Shown here: positions 1 through 13,600 of the stretch, one piece after another
Position numbering within the stretch: position 1 is the first letter of the stretch
Layout of the letters: every line of letters starts with the position of its first letter
Assembly: GCA_963082975.1 (NCBI GenBank)
Contig: OY720349.1
Span: 49,333,962 to 49,397,961 of the forward strand
Direction of reading: 5' to 3'
DNA from: Labia minor
Taxonomy: Eukaryota > Arthropoda > Insecta > Dermaptera > Spongiphoridae
Length of the DNA stretch: 64,000 nucleotides
The notes under the pieces: model-generated
Told to the model about the DNA's origin: nothing
The model's input: the letters and a program-made list of their open reading frames with translations, nothing else
Database searches by the model: none
Position numbers and translations under genes: made by a program

Positions 1-1624
1 CACAAAGAAAAAATCTGTAATGGATGGCATTGCCTATGTGGAATACGTTGTTTCTAGTATTAGGAACAAAGAATTTTTCCATAGTATCGACTTAAATTTT
101 AACAGATGCTGGGAATATTTGATATGGCTAGATTCTGTAAGTTTGTATTTATTATATACATTTTAAGAAAGAATATTGATTTTATTAAAAATACCCTTTT
201 AATTAATGTGTATGTATTTTTAAAGGCAAATTATGGAGGTGTTATAGGGAAGGTACCGAAGGGTTTAATTTCTAATGAAACTATTCAAGAAGAAGAAGAA
301 GAAGATGAGGAAGATCAAGAGCCCGAGGTGATGATTTATTTAATTTAATTAAAAATTAAGTAAAAATTTATTCTAATTATTTATTTATATTTATTTCATT
401 AAATACCATATATCATATAACTACCTCTAAATAGATTATTTTTAAATTTATAGAAATTTATTATCTTTTAGATACATATGAATTGGAATTTATTAGAATA
501 TATGCCTAATATAGGTGGATGTCGAGATCATTTTAATGAGGTTTTATGTGGATTTTTAACATTTGTTTATCAAACATTAAAAGAAACAACCCCTCAAGCT
601 CAAATGACACCTTTAAGATGCGTGACACCATCAACAAGTCAAGCTAGTCAGTTGGAGGCAATTCAACAAGCGGAAAGTTCTGGAGTTGGAATGGGAAATG
701 GAAAAGCAGGCGAAGCTGTAAAAGAATTAGTCACAACCGAATTGGGGCCTCGTCTTTACAAGTAATTTTTAAAATAAATAATTTTCAAAATAAACAAAAA
801 ATAACTATTTTTATATTGTTTTAGGATTGTATTATTAATCAAAAATCGAACAGAAAAAACAAAAAAACCTCAAGAAAATGAAGATGAGCTTCAGCCAGTT
901 GTACCTGATTTAATACAAAATAAAAATCCTCCTTTGGAATTTATAAAAAATATATGTAAAGTAAGTTATTTTCTAATTATTATTAAAAATAATTATTTTT
1001 TAATTTCTTGTAATTTAAACGAGAATTATTTTCAGATTTTATCTCTAGAACCAATTATTCTAGATGAAATATCTGCAATAAAACGAAATATGCTAAAATT
1101 AATTAACATAAGTGAATTTAGCGAGCAAGCTATCTGGCAAGACCCTGGAGTTTCATTTATATTGCAAGAAGTTATTTGCAAAACATGTAATCATTGTCGC
1201 GATATTGATCTATGTCGAGATACTCATCGCCAAGGAATCGACTGGTTGTGTCCACAATGCAAAACACCTTACGACGCTGTGCATTTAGAATTTATGCTTT
1301 TGGATGCCTTTTATAGGCGTACAATGGCATATCAATTACAAGATTTACAATGCGTTAGATGTAATGAGGTAATTCATAGTTAAATTAATCTATTAGTTAC
1401 CTATAAAAAATAATGATTATTTTTTACTTTCTTAGATCAAAATGGATAATATGTCAAAATATTGTACATGTGCCGGTGAATTTAAAACATTAATTTCTCG
1501 AGAAAATATTCGGCAAATCCTTTATAAAATAAAAGCCATTGCTCAATTTGCTCAAATGCAAATGCTCTTAGAAACTATAGAATGGTACCTTAAAGCAAAT
1601 CCTACACTTCAAGAAACACCTTGA
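1..1624 (+). CDS. POLE: DNA polymerase epsilon catalytic subunit, C-terminal part (5' end outside window)
   Basis: This is the 3' part of the gene for the large subunit of DNA polymerase epsilon, the leading-strand replicative polymerase in the nucleus. Six exons join in frame: 2-136, 226-327, 472-761, 825-960, 1036-1368 and 1436-1624, all with GT..AG introns of 66-144 bases. About 394 codons are present, ending at TGA 1622-1624. Recognition rests on the family's C-terminal tail. It has the LEFIK..C segment, then cysteine cluster A (CKTC with CPQC downstream) and cluster B (CVRC with CTCAG downstream), then the closing [13 protein letters not shown] segment. These cysteines bind Zn or Fe-S and tether the accessory subunit. 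An acidic run ([13 protein letters not shown]) ends the second exon, as in the linker of other POLE proteins. The N-terminal exonuclease and polymerase domains must lie upstream of base 1. No break is seen in this part. Confidence 0.93.
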
Positions 1625-2434
1625 TTATTATATTGAACTGTCAATTTTAATAACAGATTTAATATTTTATACTATTTTTATAATTCACATAATTTTAATT
1701 AAAATAACTTGTTATAAATTAAAACCTTACTATTATACTATTTTAATTTTTGTAAATTACTTTGTTAATTTTTTGATATGAAACAATTAATTTTAATAAG
1801 TTAAACATTTTTTTTTTTTTGTTTATTCTATAATAAAAACCTTTTTCCATTAATAATCTACAAATTTTAAGATTAAATAATATTTTTTTTCAATCGAAAT
1901 GCATCAATATATTTAGTTCTAAAGAAATTTCAAATATTTTCTATAATTTTTTTTTTAAGATTCATTATACTTTTTAAAAAATGTATTTATTAAAAGTTTT
2001 GTGGTTTTTTTTATAATTATTAAAGGCTCTTTTAATAAAATCCCCTTAATACTTTTGAAAAAATATTAAGATAATCATAAGTATTAATTCTTATAATGCG
2101 ATATTATTACTTCGTTTTTACGAATATCAAAAATTCACTTAACTAATCAATTTTTCAAAACTATTGAAACACTTTTTTTTAAATATTTATTCTAAATATA
2201 GATAAAAATATTTCTAGTTAAATATATTTATCAACTATTCAAAAAATTTGTATTAGGCTAAAAGTTATTTTTTTATAAATTTCTCCATAGCAACAATTGT
2301 AGTTATTAGAGTGTAAATATAAATTAGGTTATTATGTTATGGTACAGACAGATTTACCGAAAACAACATATTCAAAATTTCAAGTATTAATTATCCCTAT
2401 TTAAAAAGGGTAGCTAAAAAATCCAACTTTCATA
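1625..2434. other. POLE-XPOT intergenic spacer
   Basis: About 810 bases of AT-rich spacer separate the POLE stop from the XPOT start. An AATAAA at 1832-1837 is a plausible POLE polyadenylation signal. The bases before 2435 should hold the XPOT promoter and 5' UTR, but no clear TATA box or initiator stands out. Confidence 0.4.
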
Positions 2435-5400
2435 ATGGATAATTATTTGTCAGGATTGGGGTCTGAACCTCACGGTGATCCAGAGGCTCATAGTTTAGCT
2501 AATATATACTTTAACAACTTAAGAAATTCAGAAAACGGATATCAAGTAAAATTATTAATCTCTTATTTAATATAATTAATTTAGTTCTAACTTATTCTAT
2601 ATTTTTATTTAGGTAAGTATGAATTTATTAACTCAAATGATTCCATGTGACCAGCTTGTCAAATATCATTGTTTGGATATTATTGAAAATTATATTTGTA
2701 AAAGTTATATAATTGACCATACAAATGAAGAAAAAAATCAAATGAAAAATTTTCTTTTATCTTATACACATGTAAGTTTACTATTGGATATACACAACTC
2801 TTTATATTAAAATTTTCAAATTTATTTTATTAAAACGCAGATCCAAGGTCGACAACATCCTAAGAGATTTTTTGATTCAGAAGATAATAGGAATAAAGCA
2901 GCAAGAATTTTTGGAATTATCACTGCTCAATGTACGGATTCAGACGTTTCGGCTGACGTATTTGATGTTTTCTTAACTGGCCCAAGCGAAAATTTTGTAA
3001 TATATTTATTATGTTTTTTCCTTTTTTTTAAATTCTAAAATTATAATTATTTCAATTGATATATTCGAAATTTGGCATTTTTCTACATTTCTTTTGAATT
3101 ATTTTCATTATCATTTACCATTAAAATTTTATAAAAAAATATTAACAAAAGATTTAATATTCTTACGTTATTTAATAATAAAAATAAATGAATAACAAAG
3201 AAAACCTATTCAATTAAATTAAAACAAATATATTTTGAGAAAGTTCTATTAGTTATTCAAATGTGATTAAAATCCAAAAAAAAAAAATTGTAATAACTCT
3301 TTTTTTTAAAAGGTTCGTTCGGATTTGTTTTTAAGAATATTGCGACAAATAGCAGCTTTAGTACTAATTCCAGAATATATTACAACATCAATATCGTTAA
3401 TGAGACCTAATAGATTAATAACATCGTTTTTAAATATTATTAATGAAACGTGTAAAAACCCTAAACAATCTATTGCACAGGAATTACAAGGTCTTTGTTT
3501 AAGAGTTGTAAGTTTATTATCATTTTTTTTATGAATTATTAAAGTTAACTTTATATTGATTCTAATTAATAAAAAAAAACAAAAAATATTAAAAATAAAA
3601 ATGCACTTGACAATTACATTTGCTTGCCATGTCCATGAAAATTAAAAAAAAATATTACAACCCTATACCAGAGGTGTGGAACCTGCGCCCCCAGAAAAGC
3701 TAGGTCTTTGATTTATTAATATTTAGTTATCAATAGATTAGAGTAATTTCGAAATTAATAGAATAATTAAAAACTGTATGAAGCTAAGTTTCAGTAACTA
3801 TTGTGGTAATAATAAATTGAACACAGTAAGCATTTAAATTGTGAACCAAAAAAATTGTTTATATTTAAGATGACTGAGGTAATAAGATATTTTTAATACT
3901 TGTTGATCACTAGGAACTAAAAAGAATAGAGTCATGCTACTTATATTTTAATCACAACTTAACTGTCTCTTCAAAAGCCGTATTGACAAGAAATTTGATT
4001 TGATTTCATTATTTATTGATCTGTTTGCTGTTTTTGTTCTTACAAAATTTTTGATATTATTTTAATAGTTTCGATTTTTTTTTTTTTTTTTTTTGATTAT
4101 CCATACCTTATCTCCTTAAAACAATAGGAAATTAAAATGAATTACTGACTGAGACGTGGGAAAAATATCAAGGGACAGATGGGTACTAAACGGGATTTTG
4201 GATAACCGGTGAAATCGATCCAAGCTGAATAAACGACTGAGAAAGGCTCTAAAAAATCCAAAAAGGCTCTAAAAAATCCAAACAAAATGGGTACTAAACT
4301 GGATACCGGTGAAATCGATCCAAGCTGAATAAACGACTGAGAAAGGCTCTAAAAAATCCAAAAAGGCTCTAAAAAATCCAAACAAAATGGGTACTAAACT
4401 GGATACCGGTGAAATCGATCCAAGCTGAATAAACGACTGAGAAAGGCTCTAAAAAATCCAAAAAATTAAGAAAGCAGCAGGACACATCTCTATTGAATAA
4501 TGGTATGGGCCCGATGTGTTTTTGGAAAGTTATGAATAAATGCATGATTGATGGTGATGGCATTCCCGAAGATTAGATATATTAGTTCCAAAGTGACCAA
4601 GTTGCTTTCGAAGCGGAAGATCGTCTCATAATCATAATAATGTCATAATTTCACACTGAGATAAGTTATTGAAAAAATAGTGGAGAGGAATATTAACACT
4701 CATATTAATATTATTTTTAAGGATCTAGAAAAGACATATGATTCTGTTTCTTTAAATAAAATGTTTGAAATGTTGACGAAACTCAATATTAATGGAACCC
4801 ATATAATATGTATTTACAGCATATATACAAATTATGAAAGTGTGGTAAAAATAGGAACGTAGATAATTAATAGAATTAGAATTACAAGGGTATTAAAACA
4901 GGATTGTAACATATCACCAACCTTGTTTAAAATATATATACAAGAAGCCCATAGTGAATCTTCAGAAATGAAGCTACAAAGATTGGGGATACAAAAAGCT
5001 AACTACCAAACAAGGAACAAATATAGATATTCCATTAACTTAAATTTTGCTTCGAAATTTAAAATTATTTTATGATTGTTGCCATGCTAGTTTTTATATA
5101 TCATATTTCTATTTAATTTTATATTTCTTTCTTAAAAAATATAATCTAATGTTATAAAAAGTTATTCCTTCCACATAAACTTGCCTTTTGCCAGTTGCAT
5201 TTATAGGTATTTCATCTTATGAGGTTCCTTTAACTAACTAATTTAAATGTAAAATGGTTCCCCACCTCTGCCCTATACTAAGAAAATATTTCAATACTGT
5301 ATACAAACATTTCTGATAATTAAATTATATAAATAATTTAATTTATATTTCAGATTCGAATTTATGCTCCCTGGCTTAATTCTGCTTGCGAGACTTTAAC

Positions 5401-8400
5401 ACGAGCTGCTCTCCCTTGTCTTCCTGACATTGATGCTATACGTTGTATAGCATCTCTTGTAAGAACAGCCAATTATTGTTTAATGGATAATGTTTTGAAT
5501 CAAATTGAACCAGTGGCAAAGAAAATTTTAGAAGATTCTAAAATCTCAGATGATTATTCCAAACAGACGGTCCTTATAGAAATTTCAAACTTATTAGCCT
5601 CCTCTGGACTCCGAATATTGAATCTTGCTTCTGAAAATGTTAGTTTAATAATAAGAATGTTTGTGTTAATTTAGACTGGATATTATTATTTATGTTATCT
5701 TTATTTTACTAAAAAAAATTTAAATTATATTAATCAGAAATTTCAATTTTCATAAATCGAATAATTTTTTTTCAGCAACACAGAAGATTAATTATATTTT
5801 AAAATTTGATACGTAAAATTAATTTTACTAAATTTGTAAATATTAATAACATTAATTTTGTTATAGCCTAAAGTTGCAGAAGATTTGATACGTCGAGTAA
5901 TCCATAGTTTTGTCTCTCAATTTGATGTTCCTAATTTGGCTACAGCTTGCAATATTTCCTTACGATGTATATCTTTTGTCACACGTCTGGTTCGAGATAT
6001 TCAATCTAAGCAAATTTTTGCCAAGGATTTATTTATAGACGTAAGATGTTTAATAGATTTAAATAATTAAATTTCTTATTCTTCTTGGACTAAAAAATTA
6101 CAAAAATTACCTTAACTTAATCAAATTTAATTCAATTTAAAATTTTATTTATAATTATATATAAAACAAAATTTCAACCTTTTTTAGGATTTACTTAATC
6201 CTATTTTGGAAAAGATTCAGGTAGAGAAATCTGGTTTAAATAGTTTTATTACGATGTATTGTAATGATTCTGATAATTGTGGAATTGAGTTACATGATTT
6301 TGATGGATCTGCTGGTTTGGATTATTTTGGAAATATCTCTTTTATGAAATTAAAACCGAGAAGGTTACGTGAATGTCTCGCTACCCTTATTTGTATTGTC
6401 TCAAAGGTACACAAAATATAAATCGTGGGTATACTTCCAAAATTAATTAAATCAAAAAATTATTAATTAATAAAAATTATAAATATATTTAAATTTTATT
6501 TTAATTTTAAAGAATATAGAAACATTTATTATTTTTATTATAAAATCAAGATAATTTTTTATATTCTATACATTCTAATGGATTTCTTTCAAATTTTCAA
6601 AAGTTTTATACACATTATATAAACGTTTTTATATTTATTTTGACTTGATGTATTTTGAGAGTATACCCACGTATTATGCTTATCATATATATATTTATAT
6701 ATATTTATATCTCTGAATAGTTTCTTATTTTAGTTATCATCCTCCTATGTTATTTTAAGATTGGAAAAACTTATAAATATTTTAATAAAACAGAATACTG
6801 GCAAAGAGAATATTCCTTTCTTAATTGCAGAATTACCTTTAACACTAGTGTTAATAATTCCGAGAATTATATCTCAATCAAAACAAGAAAATAAATTGAA
6901 TTCAGATGAAAAATCCACTGAAAGTGTGTCAACAAACAATCTAAATGATAATGATTCTGTTTTAAATCGAATCATTGATGTACTATTAGAAAATCCACAA
7001 ATCGCTTCAAATGATTTAATTATGATACGCTATATTGAATCATTGGTAATCTTATTTTGAATTATTATCAATATATTAATTAAATTACTATCAAAACTTA
7101 TGGCAGACCAAAAGAATATTAATAGAATTTTGTTTTTAATTGATTTTAATTTTAGATTAATTGTGTTCTTCAATTAAATATATGTGAATATGATAAAAGA
7201 ATAGCTCCAATAATAGAACATACAATAAGTTCTTTTGGACTTCAAAATTTATCTTCCAAAGGAATATCTCTTCAAGCCGCTTCATTTTTACATGAATTAA
7301 TTTCTGTTAAAGGACATCAAGTTGCTATATCAGTACCCCAACTGAGTGTTAGATTAAAAAATATTCTTGAATGTAATTACATCCCATGATATTCTTTAAA
7401 TTTATGATATAATTAATTTAATTTAATTTTTCTTTTATGACATTTATATGATATTTATCATTTTAATCCCCTTCAGTCTCTTGTAATTATATTAATTTTA
7501 TTTTATATTTTGATTAATTTTTGAATTATATCTAAGATGTTATATTAATGAAAGTACTTTCAGAAATTTATTTTGGTGAGAGATCAAAGATTTAGATCTA
7601 GAATTTGGACCTTCTTTATAAATTTATAAATTCATACAAAACTAATATTATTCTTAACGCTAAAAAAAGAATCTAAATTATAGAAATAATTGTTGTAATG
7701 AAAAGAAACATAAGAACATATTTTCTTTAAATTTTAGATTATTTAGAACTGGCTCTTATTATTCAATTATTAAGAGTTTTATAATTTTCAGTTATGGATA
7801 ATTCTAAAATTCGTCTTCTTCTCATTGAAAGTATAGCTAAACTCATTCAGGATGAACCAAGCAATAGAGAAGAAAGAAAACAAACCCTTCAATTTTTAAT
7901 TACACCAGCGATAAATGAATTAAAAATGCCATTTAAATCGGATACTAATATTATTTTGTCATTTTCATTTATATATTCAATGAATAACATTGCATTTGCA
8001 CTCAGAGAAGTAATAATATAATATACCCCAGCCAGAACGTCGACGTCTAGGAGATCTAGATTACGTAAAGAAATAAAACAACTGAAAATTGAAATTTCTA
8101 GATGTCTATATAGACGTCTAAATTGATATTTCTAGACGTACATTTAGATTAGACGTCTAAATTGATATTTCTAGACGTAATCTAGATCTAGATACGTCTA
8201 GATCTCCTAGACGTCGATTAGACGTCGACGTTCTAGCTGGGTTTATAATTTTGCTTTTCTAATCTATTTATTTAAAATACTCTACATTATTATTCTCCTT
8301 AAATAATAATAATAAAAAATTTAATTTCAGATAACAGGGATACTTCGTGCATTTGATTCTCCAAATGATATTAATAAATGTGATGGAATTTCTATTCTAA

Positions 8401-10071
8401 TAGATACTTTTCCTTTAACAATCCCTTATCTCAGTGATAAATCATTGCATCCATTATTACTTCAGTTGTTTTATCAATATGCCCTCTCACTTCATGATTA
8501 CTTTTTACCTCTTTTATCTAAAACATTACTTATTTTAAGGAGCTCAACTAATTTTATTAGTTTATTAGAGTATATGTCCTTTTATGCCAAAATGATACGT
8601 TTTTACGGAATGAAAATTGTTCATTTTCTTTCTGAAGATTTTCAACCAGCAGGAGAACATATATTTAAGTAAATTAATTATTTGTATCTTTTAATTTTTC
8701 CTTTTTTTTAATTATAAATTGAAAATATATTATATAAAAATTATTATCTTATCATTATTTTTAATATATATTATATTTATATTATTATTATATGTTTTAT
8801 TACAATTTAAATAATGCAATTACTAGATTTATTAACTTACGAAATTCCATAACAATTACCTGTGAATTCAATATTATATATAAATATTTCATTTACGCCA
8901 AATGCTTATAAAGCATAAAAAATTATAATTTCAAGTGGATTAAATCGAATTCTATTTGTCAATTAATTAATTTAAAAATTTAAAATTAAATCAATATATT
9001 ATTTTTTGCCGATTGTATGATTAAAAACATACATTGAAAATTCTTATAAATAATATTTTAATTGTTATTAAAATATACATAATAATTTTATTATTTAAAA
9101 TTAGATGTGTACTATATTTATATAATTTTCATGAAATCATTCTTATACATACTCAAATTTTACTCAATTTTTTTTTATAGATGTCTTGCTGATTATACTT
9201 CTAATGAGCAAACTGGTCATGATGAGATATTCCAAACAGCTTTCCTGAACTTTTTAACTTCTCTCACAGAGACAAATACGCTAGTACCAATTCTTCAAGA
9301 ACAAAGTAAAGATTTTAATAAAAAGGCAAGTTATTGCATACTACTATTATTAAACTTTTCATTTAAATTTTAAAAATAGATTTAAAAAAATAATTTTATC
9401 TTAATTTGAAAAAATTAATACAAATAAATCGAAACGTAAATATGTTATTTATAGAGATTTCTTATCGATTTTAAATTTTATTTTTTTAATTAAATTATAC
9501 AATTTCTTAACATATATCGTCAATATATTATTTCTTTTTAAAGGTATTCTCTTTGCTGGTAATTTCATCCAATGATTTTCGCCATCTCGATGCTCAACTT
9601 CAATCGTTAACTATATTTCAAGCAATCTGCAAAAATTTTACTTTTCTAAAGACATTGCCATCTAACTTTTTTGATTTTTTAATAAGAGATATCGTCCTTG
9701 TTTGTATAAAAGGCCCATTCAAATTATATACTAAATTAATATATAACTCTAAGTTATCTATAGAAATTTCAAATCCTATTTCTATTAAAAAACATGAAAA
9801 TGAGGACGAAACTGGCTTAAATGAGATAATTAACGAATCAGTAAATCTTTTAAAAATAATTCATGAATCATTGGGCGATCAATTAATTAAATCACTACGC
9901 AAAAATATTCTTCCATATTTAAGTTTGCCTAGTGAAATGATAGAAGAATTTATATGTAATCTAATAAATGAAGAGGTGAATTTTAATTACTTCATGAGAC
10001 AATTTATTGAACAAGCAAAACCTTTTATAATACAAGAACATTATCCCATCAAATCCATAGAATACTTTTAA
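2435..10071 (+). CDS. XPOT: Exportin-T-like tRNA exporter, 13 exons
   Basis: Exportin-T is a karyopherin-beta family receptor that carries mature tRNA out of the nucleus with RanGTP. Exons: 2435-2545, 2613-2771, 2841-2996, 3313-3507, 5354-5638, 5867-6040, 6188-6406, 6734-7045, 7156-7372, 7792-8009, 8331-8668, 9181-9325 and 9544-10071. All phases agree and give 1018 residues; vertebrate XPOT is about 960. The start is the ATG of MDNYLSGLG, matching the short N-terminus of XPOT. Conserved blocks are the first HEAT repeats (YHCLDIIEN, RNKAARIFG), a central NREERKQTLQFLITP segment like the family's ERKQ..LL.PL, and a C-terminus ending in a FIEQAKPF-like motif where XPOT ends in FFQRAKP. The middle is strongly diverged, so the name rests mainly on the two ends. 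Intron 12 uses a GC donor (GCAAGT at 9326). Intron 4 is 1.85 kb and holds tandem repeats and a LINE fragment. Drosophila has no recognised XPOT, so presence here is informative about lineage. Confidence 0.82.
4178..4464. repeat. 100-bp tandem repeat, about 2.8 copies
   Basis: CAAGCTGAAT recurs at 4221, 4321 and 4421, giving an exact 100-base period. The second and third copies are essentially identical and the first is slightly diverged. Each unit itself holds a short doubled GGCTCTAAAAAATCC motif. The array lies in intron 4 of XPOT. Confidence 0.9.
4680..4965 (+). pseudogene. Degenerate LINE reverse-transcriptase fragment
   Basis: The + strand reads FKDLEKTYDSVS, matching the DLEKAYDSV motif A of non-LTR reverse transcriptases. 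After a stop it continues with RVLKQDCNISPTLFKIY, matching the GVRQGC.LSPTLF.. motif B. Stops and the missing YxDD region show it is dead. It lies inside XPOT intron 4 in the same orientation as the gene. Confidence 0.75.
8026..8241. mobile_element. Foldback MITE built of GACGTC/TCTAGA palindromes
   Basis: The ends are inverted: left CCCAGCCAGAACGTCGACGT, right (read on the - strand) CCCAGCTAGAACGTCGACGT. Inside, short palindromes (AGACGTCT, TCTAGA, AGATCT) repeat, so nearly the whole 216 bases can fold back. It sits in XPOT intron 10, starting 16 bases after the exon end at 8009. No coding capacity is present. Clear target duplications were not established. Confidence 0.72.
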
Positions 10072-10639
10072 TCATCGTCAGAATTTTAATTTTTTTTTAT
10101 GATGAAATTTCAGTATTCGTTTTTTGATATATTTACAAAATTGTATATTTTTTTTATTAATTATATTTTTGAACACTTTTAAGTTGTTTTTTATTATAAA
10201 TATTTATTCTAAAATGAATCTTAAATTTATCATATTTACAGTCTATTAATAAAATTGTTCAAATTATAGATTTCGAAGCACTTCAACTTTGGACATATTT
10301 ATTAAAACCTTTCATGATTTTAATTATTAAAAATTAAATTTTTATTTATTTCTTTTTAAATGTTAGTGATTTTTAATATATAATTCGTTATGATTATGAA
10401 AAAATCTTAAAATGTATATATATATATATTAAATGTAGGTGTTTTAATAAGGACATTATCAAATAATATTAATATTTATCCTTTTATTTTTAATTTTAAT
10501 TTATTATCTGAAGTTTTTTTGTCAATAATATTATTCTCATATTGTTTTATTTCCTTTATGAAATGAATTTAAGTTTTTTAAATAAGAGTAGATAATATTA
10601 ATACATCCTTGAATCCCAATTAAGTACTTTTATCACTGG
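10072..10639. other. XPOT 3' flank
   Basis: AT-rich sequence following the XPOT stop. AATAAA at 10248-10253 is the best polyadenylation signal for XPOT. Nothing else is recognised. Confidence 0.35.
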
Positions 10640-10699
10640 CGATAGATAAGAGAGCATAAAAACCAAGAATTTATTATACACTCGTTATTTTCATTCAAG
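10640..10699 (+). promoter_or_regulatory. Candidate core promoter of the P450 gene
   Basis: Just before the P450 ATG there is a GATA-type site (AGATAAG near 10645), a TATA-like CATAAAAA near 10655, and an initiator-like TTCATTC near 10690 at a suitable spacing. GATA sites are common in gut and fat-body expressed insect P450 genes. The assignment is by position and weak motifs only. Confidence 0.3.
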
Positions 10700-13600
10700 A
10701 TGATCGTTTATTTGATATATATTTTAATTTTTCTAATTGTATATTATTTCTTTCGAGTATTTAATGATGATTATTTTGCTAATAAACATATTCCCTTCGA
10801 AAGACCATTACCCATTATTGGTAATAAATGGAGATTGTTTTGGGATAAAATCAATCATTTCCAATATTTTGAAAGGTAATAAAATTGTATTTATTTATAA
10901 CATTTATATTAATGTCTTTATTTGATATTTTATGCTACTTTTAAAAAATTTTACTACTAATTTTTTTGTTTTTTTTTTTGTTTTGTTTTGTCATTTAATT
11001 AATTTATTCATAAAAATAGAATTAATTTAATATAATTTTTATATAAAACATCTAATAATATCATATAATAATTTCTGAAATTTATAAACTCACTATTTTT
11101 TATTCCTTTAATTAACTTTATATTTATCCTTGAAGATTTCAAATACTTATTCCCATTTTTTTTAGATGTTATCAAAAAGGAAAATCAATAGGACTTTATG
11201 GTACTTATGAAATGATGACTAAATCTATATTAGTTTGTGATGCAGAACTTGTTAAATTAATTACTGTTAAAGATTTTGATTATTTCACTGATCATTTCCA
11301 ATTTGGAGTAGGGGATGATTTCATTTCTCAAAGTCTATTTTCCCAAAAAGGTATGTTAATATATTTTAAAATTAATTGAATATTTGAATTAATTTAATTA
11401 TATTTATATGATTAAATTTATATATTGATATAATATATTTCAGGGGATCATTGGCGTAAAATGCGAGCAATTTTAAGTCCTGCTTTTACAGGCAACAAAA
11501 TGAGAATTATGTTCGAATTGATTGAAAAATGTGCTTTTAATATTGATAATTATTTACAAAAACAATACATTAAAGGAAATAAAGGTGATTATGTTTTTAA
11601 TTGATTTAAATAATTAATTTTTAACTACATTTAATTAAATTATTCTTTTTCAAAATCATCTATAAATCGCTTTAATCATCTAATTTTTTTTAAAAATTTC
11701 AGAAGTTATTAAACTAGAAATGAAAGATTTATTTACACGATTTGCTAATGATGCAATTGCAACTTCAGCTTTTGGTTTTGAAGTTGATTCATTGAATGAA
11801 CCAAATAATGAATTTTATCTTATGGGCAAAGATTTATTAAACGTTGGTGGAGGATTTAGATGGATCAAACTTTATCTGGCAAATTTATTTCCAAACATAT
11901 TTAAGGTTTAATAAACAAATATTAAAACTCGAAATCTTTTTATTTATTTATTTAAATTTTTAGTATTTCTATCCAGAAGGAGTTTTTTCTCCAAAAGCAG
12001 TGAACTACTTCAAAACTCTGTTTACTGATAATATTAATAAAAGAAAAAATGAAAACATTCATCGTCCTGATATGTTACATTTAATGCTTGAAGCTTCAAA
12101 GGAAGAAAAAATATCAGGTATTTTTAAAAACATTTTTTCTCTTTCAATTTTAACAGTTATAAATTAATAATTATTAAAATAATTTTAATTTATGTATAAT
12201 TGAACATTTCTAATATTTAATAGATATTTTTACTATTGTAATTTTAATAATAATAATAAATAAAATTTTAATATTCAATATAGATGATATAAAATTAAAA
12301 TATTTGTTTTATTCATTTTTAGAACTTACACATGGGATTATGACAGCCCAAGCCCTATTATTTTTTATTGCTGGTTTTGATACAATGTCAGATACATTAA
12401 GTATTTTAGCCCATCATATAGCTACTTATCCAGAAGTGCAAAATAATTTATGCAAAGAAATTGATGATATTTTAGAAAAATACAATAATAATATCAATTA
12501 TGATATATTAATGAAAGAAATGACATATATGGATATGGTTATTAAAGGTAGATAACTTATGGTAAAACCAAGGAATATCACGCGCTTAGGGATTTAACGC
12601 GTTTTCTATATCTCGAAACTAGGCCTTTTGGAATGGGAAAGACATTCGGGGACAATAGTAATCACCTACACGCATATAAAGCATGTCTACCTTAGTTATA
12701 AGCGAACCGCCGTTTAAGGAGGATTTGTTTTGTCTGCACTCTTGAAGGTCAACACAAGTGAAATTTCATTATATTTATTTTAAAAAGTCATAATTATTTT
12801 GTTTTTGTAAGCATAGTGTATTATACGTTTTTGCATATTCTTTAAAATTAATATTAAAACTTATTTATTCACTTATCTCTCATTTACTATTTGCAAAGTC
12901 TTTATCTAAATTGTGTCAATGAGTAATATGAAGAATTGTTTGTGCAAGTTATACGGCGTGCGTTTTACCTCTGCTTAACAGTAAAATATTGAACCTCTCT
13001 AACAATTTAGTAAGAAGAGATATATATTCATTGTTCTAAACTTGTGTAAATATATTATTTAAGTTATGTACTTTTTTTTAATTCTTAAAATTTTCCTAAT
13101 TAAATAATTAGGAAAGTTTTATTTTTTTTATTTTTGTTTTACTGGTAATTTCCCATAGGTATTATCCCCCACACCAGCTTCACAATATCATCATCGCAAA
13201 AGTTGACTTTTTTATTTTTGTAAACTTTAGAAGGTCTTATTTTAAGAATATAACTATATTTTTTCTAAGAATACCTAATACTTCTAGGTACCATTAACAC
13301 CAATATTCATGTCATATAAGTATTAACGTTTGAGATTTGACAAAAACCCGTATTGTGCGTCTTATCCCTCGGTTTTACCTTATATATAATCTTTTTATAA
13401 ATACAAAACAATTTTATAGGTATATAATAAATTGTAAATTTTAAGATTGTTTATATAATATTTTATATTTTGTTAGAATCCCAACGAATGCAAACTGCAA
13501 GCATCTTCTTAGATCGTATCTGTGTTAAACGATATACTTTTCCAAAATGTGAAAAACGTCCATATAATATTACTATAGATCCAGAGCAACAACTTCTTAT

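Noticed and set aside
106..348. Continuous 80-codon frame from [10 protein letters not shown]
   Set aside because: It runs through the intron 137-225. The spliced POLE frame gives conserved residues on both sides instead.
448..478. Start of an independent gene at the ATG 478
   Set aside because: The exon begins at 472 after a TTTTAG acceptor and continues the POLE frame. The ATG is internal.
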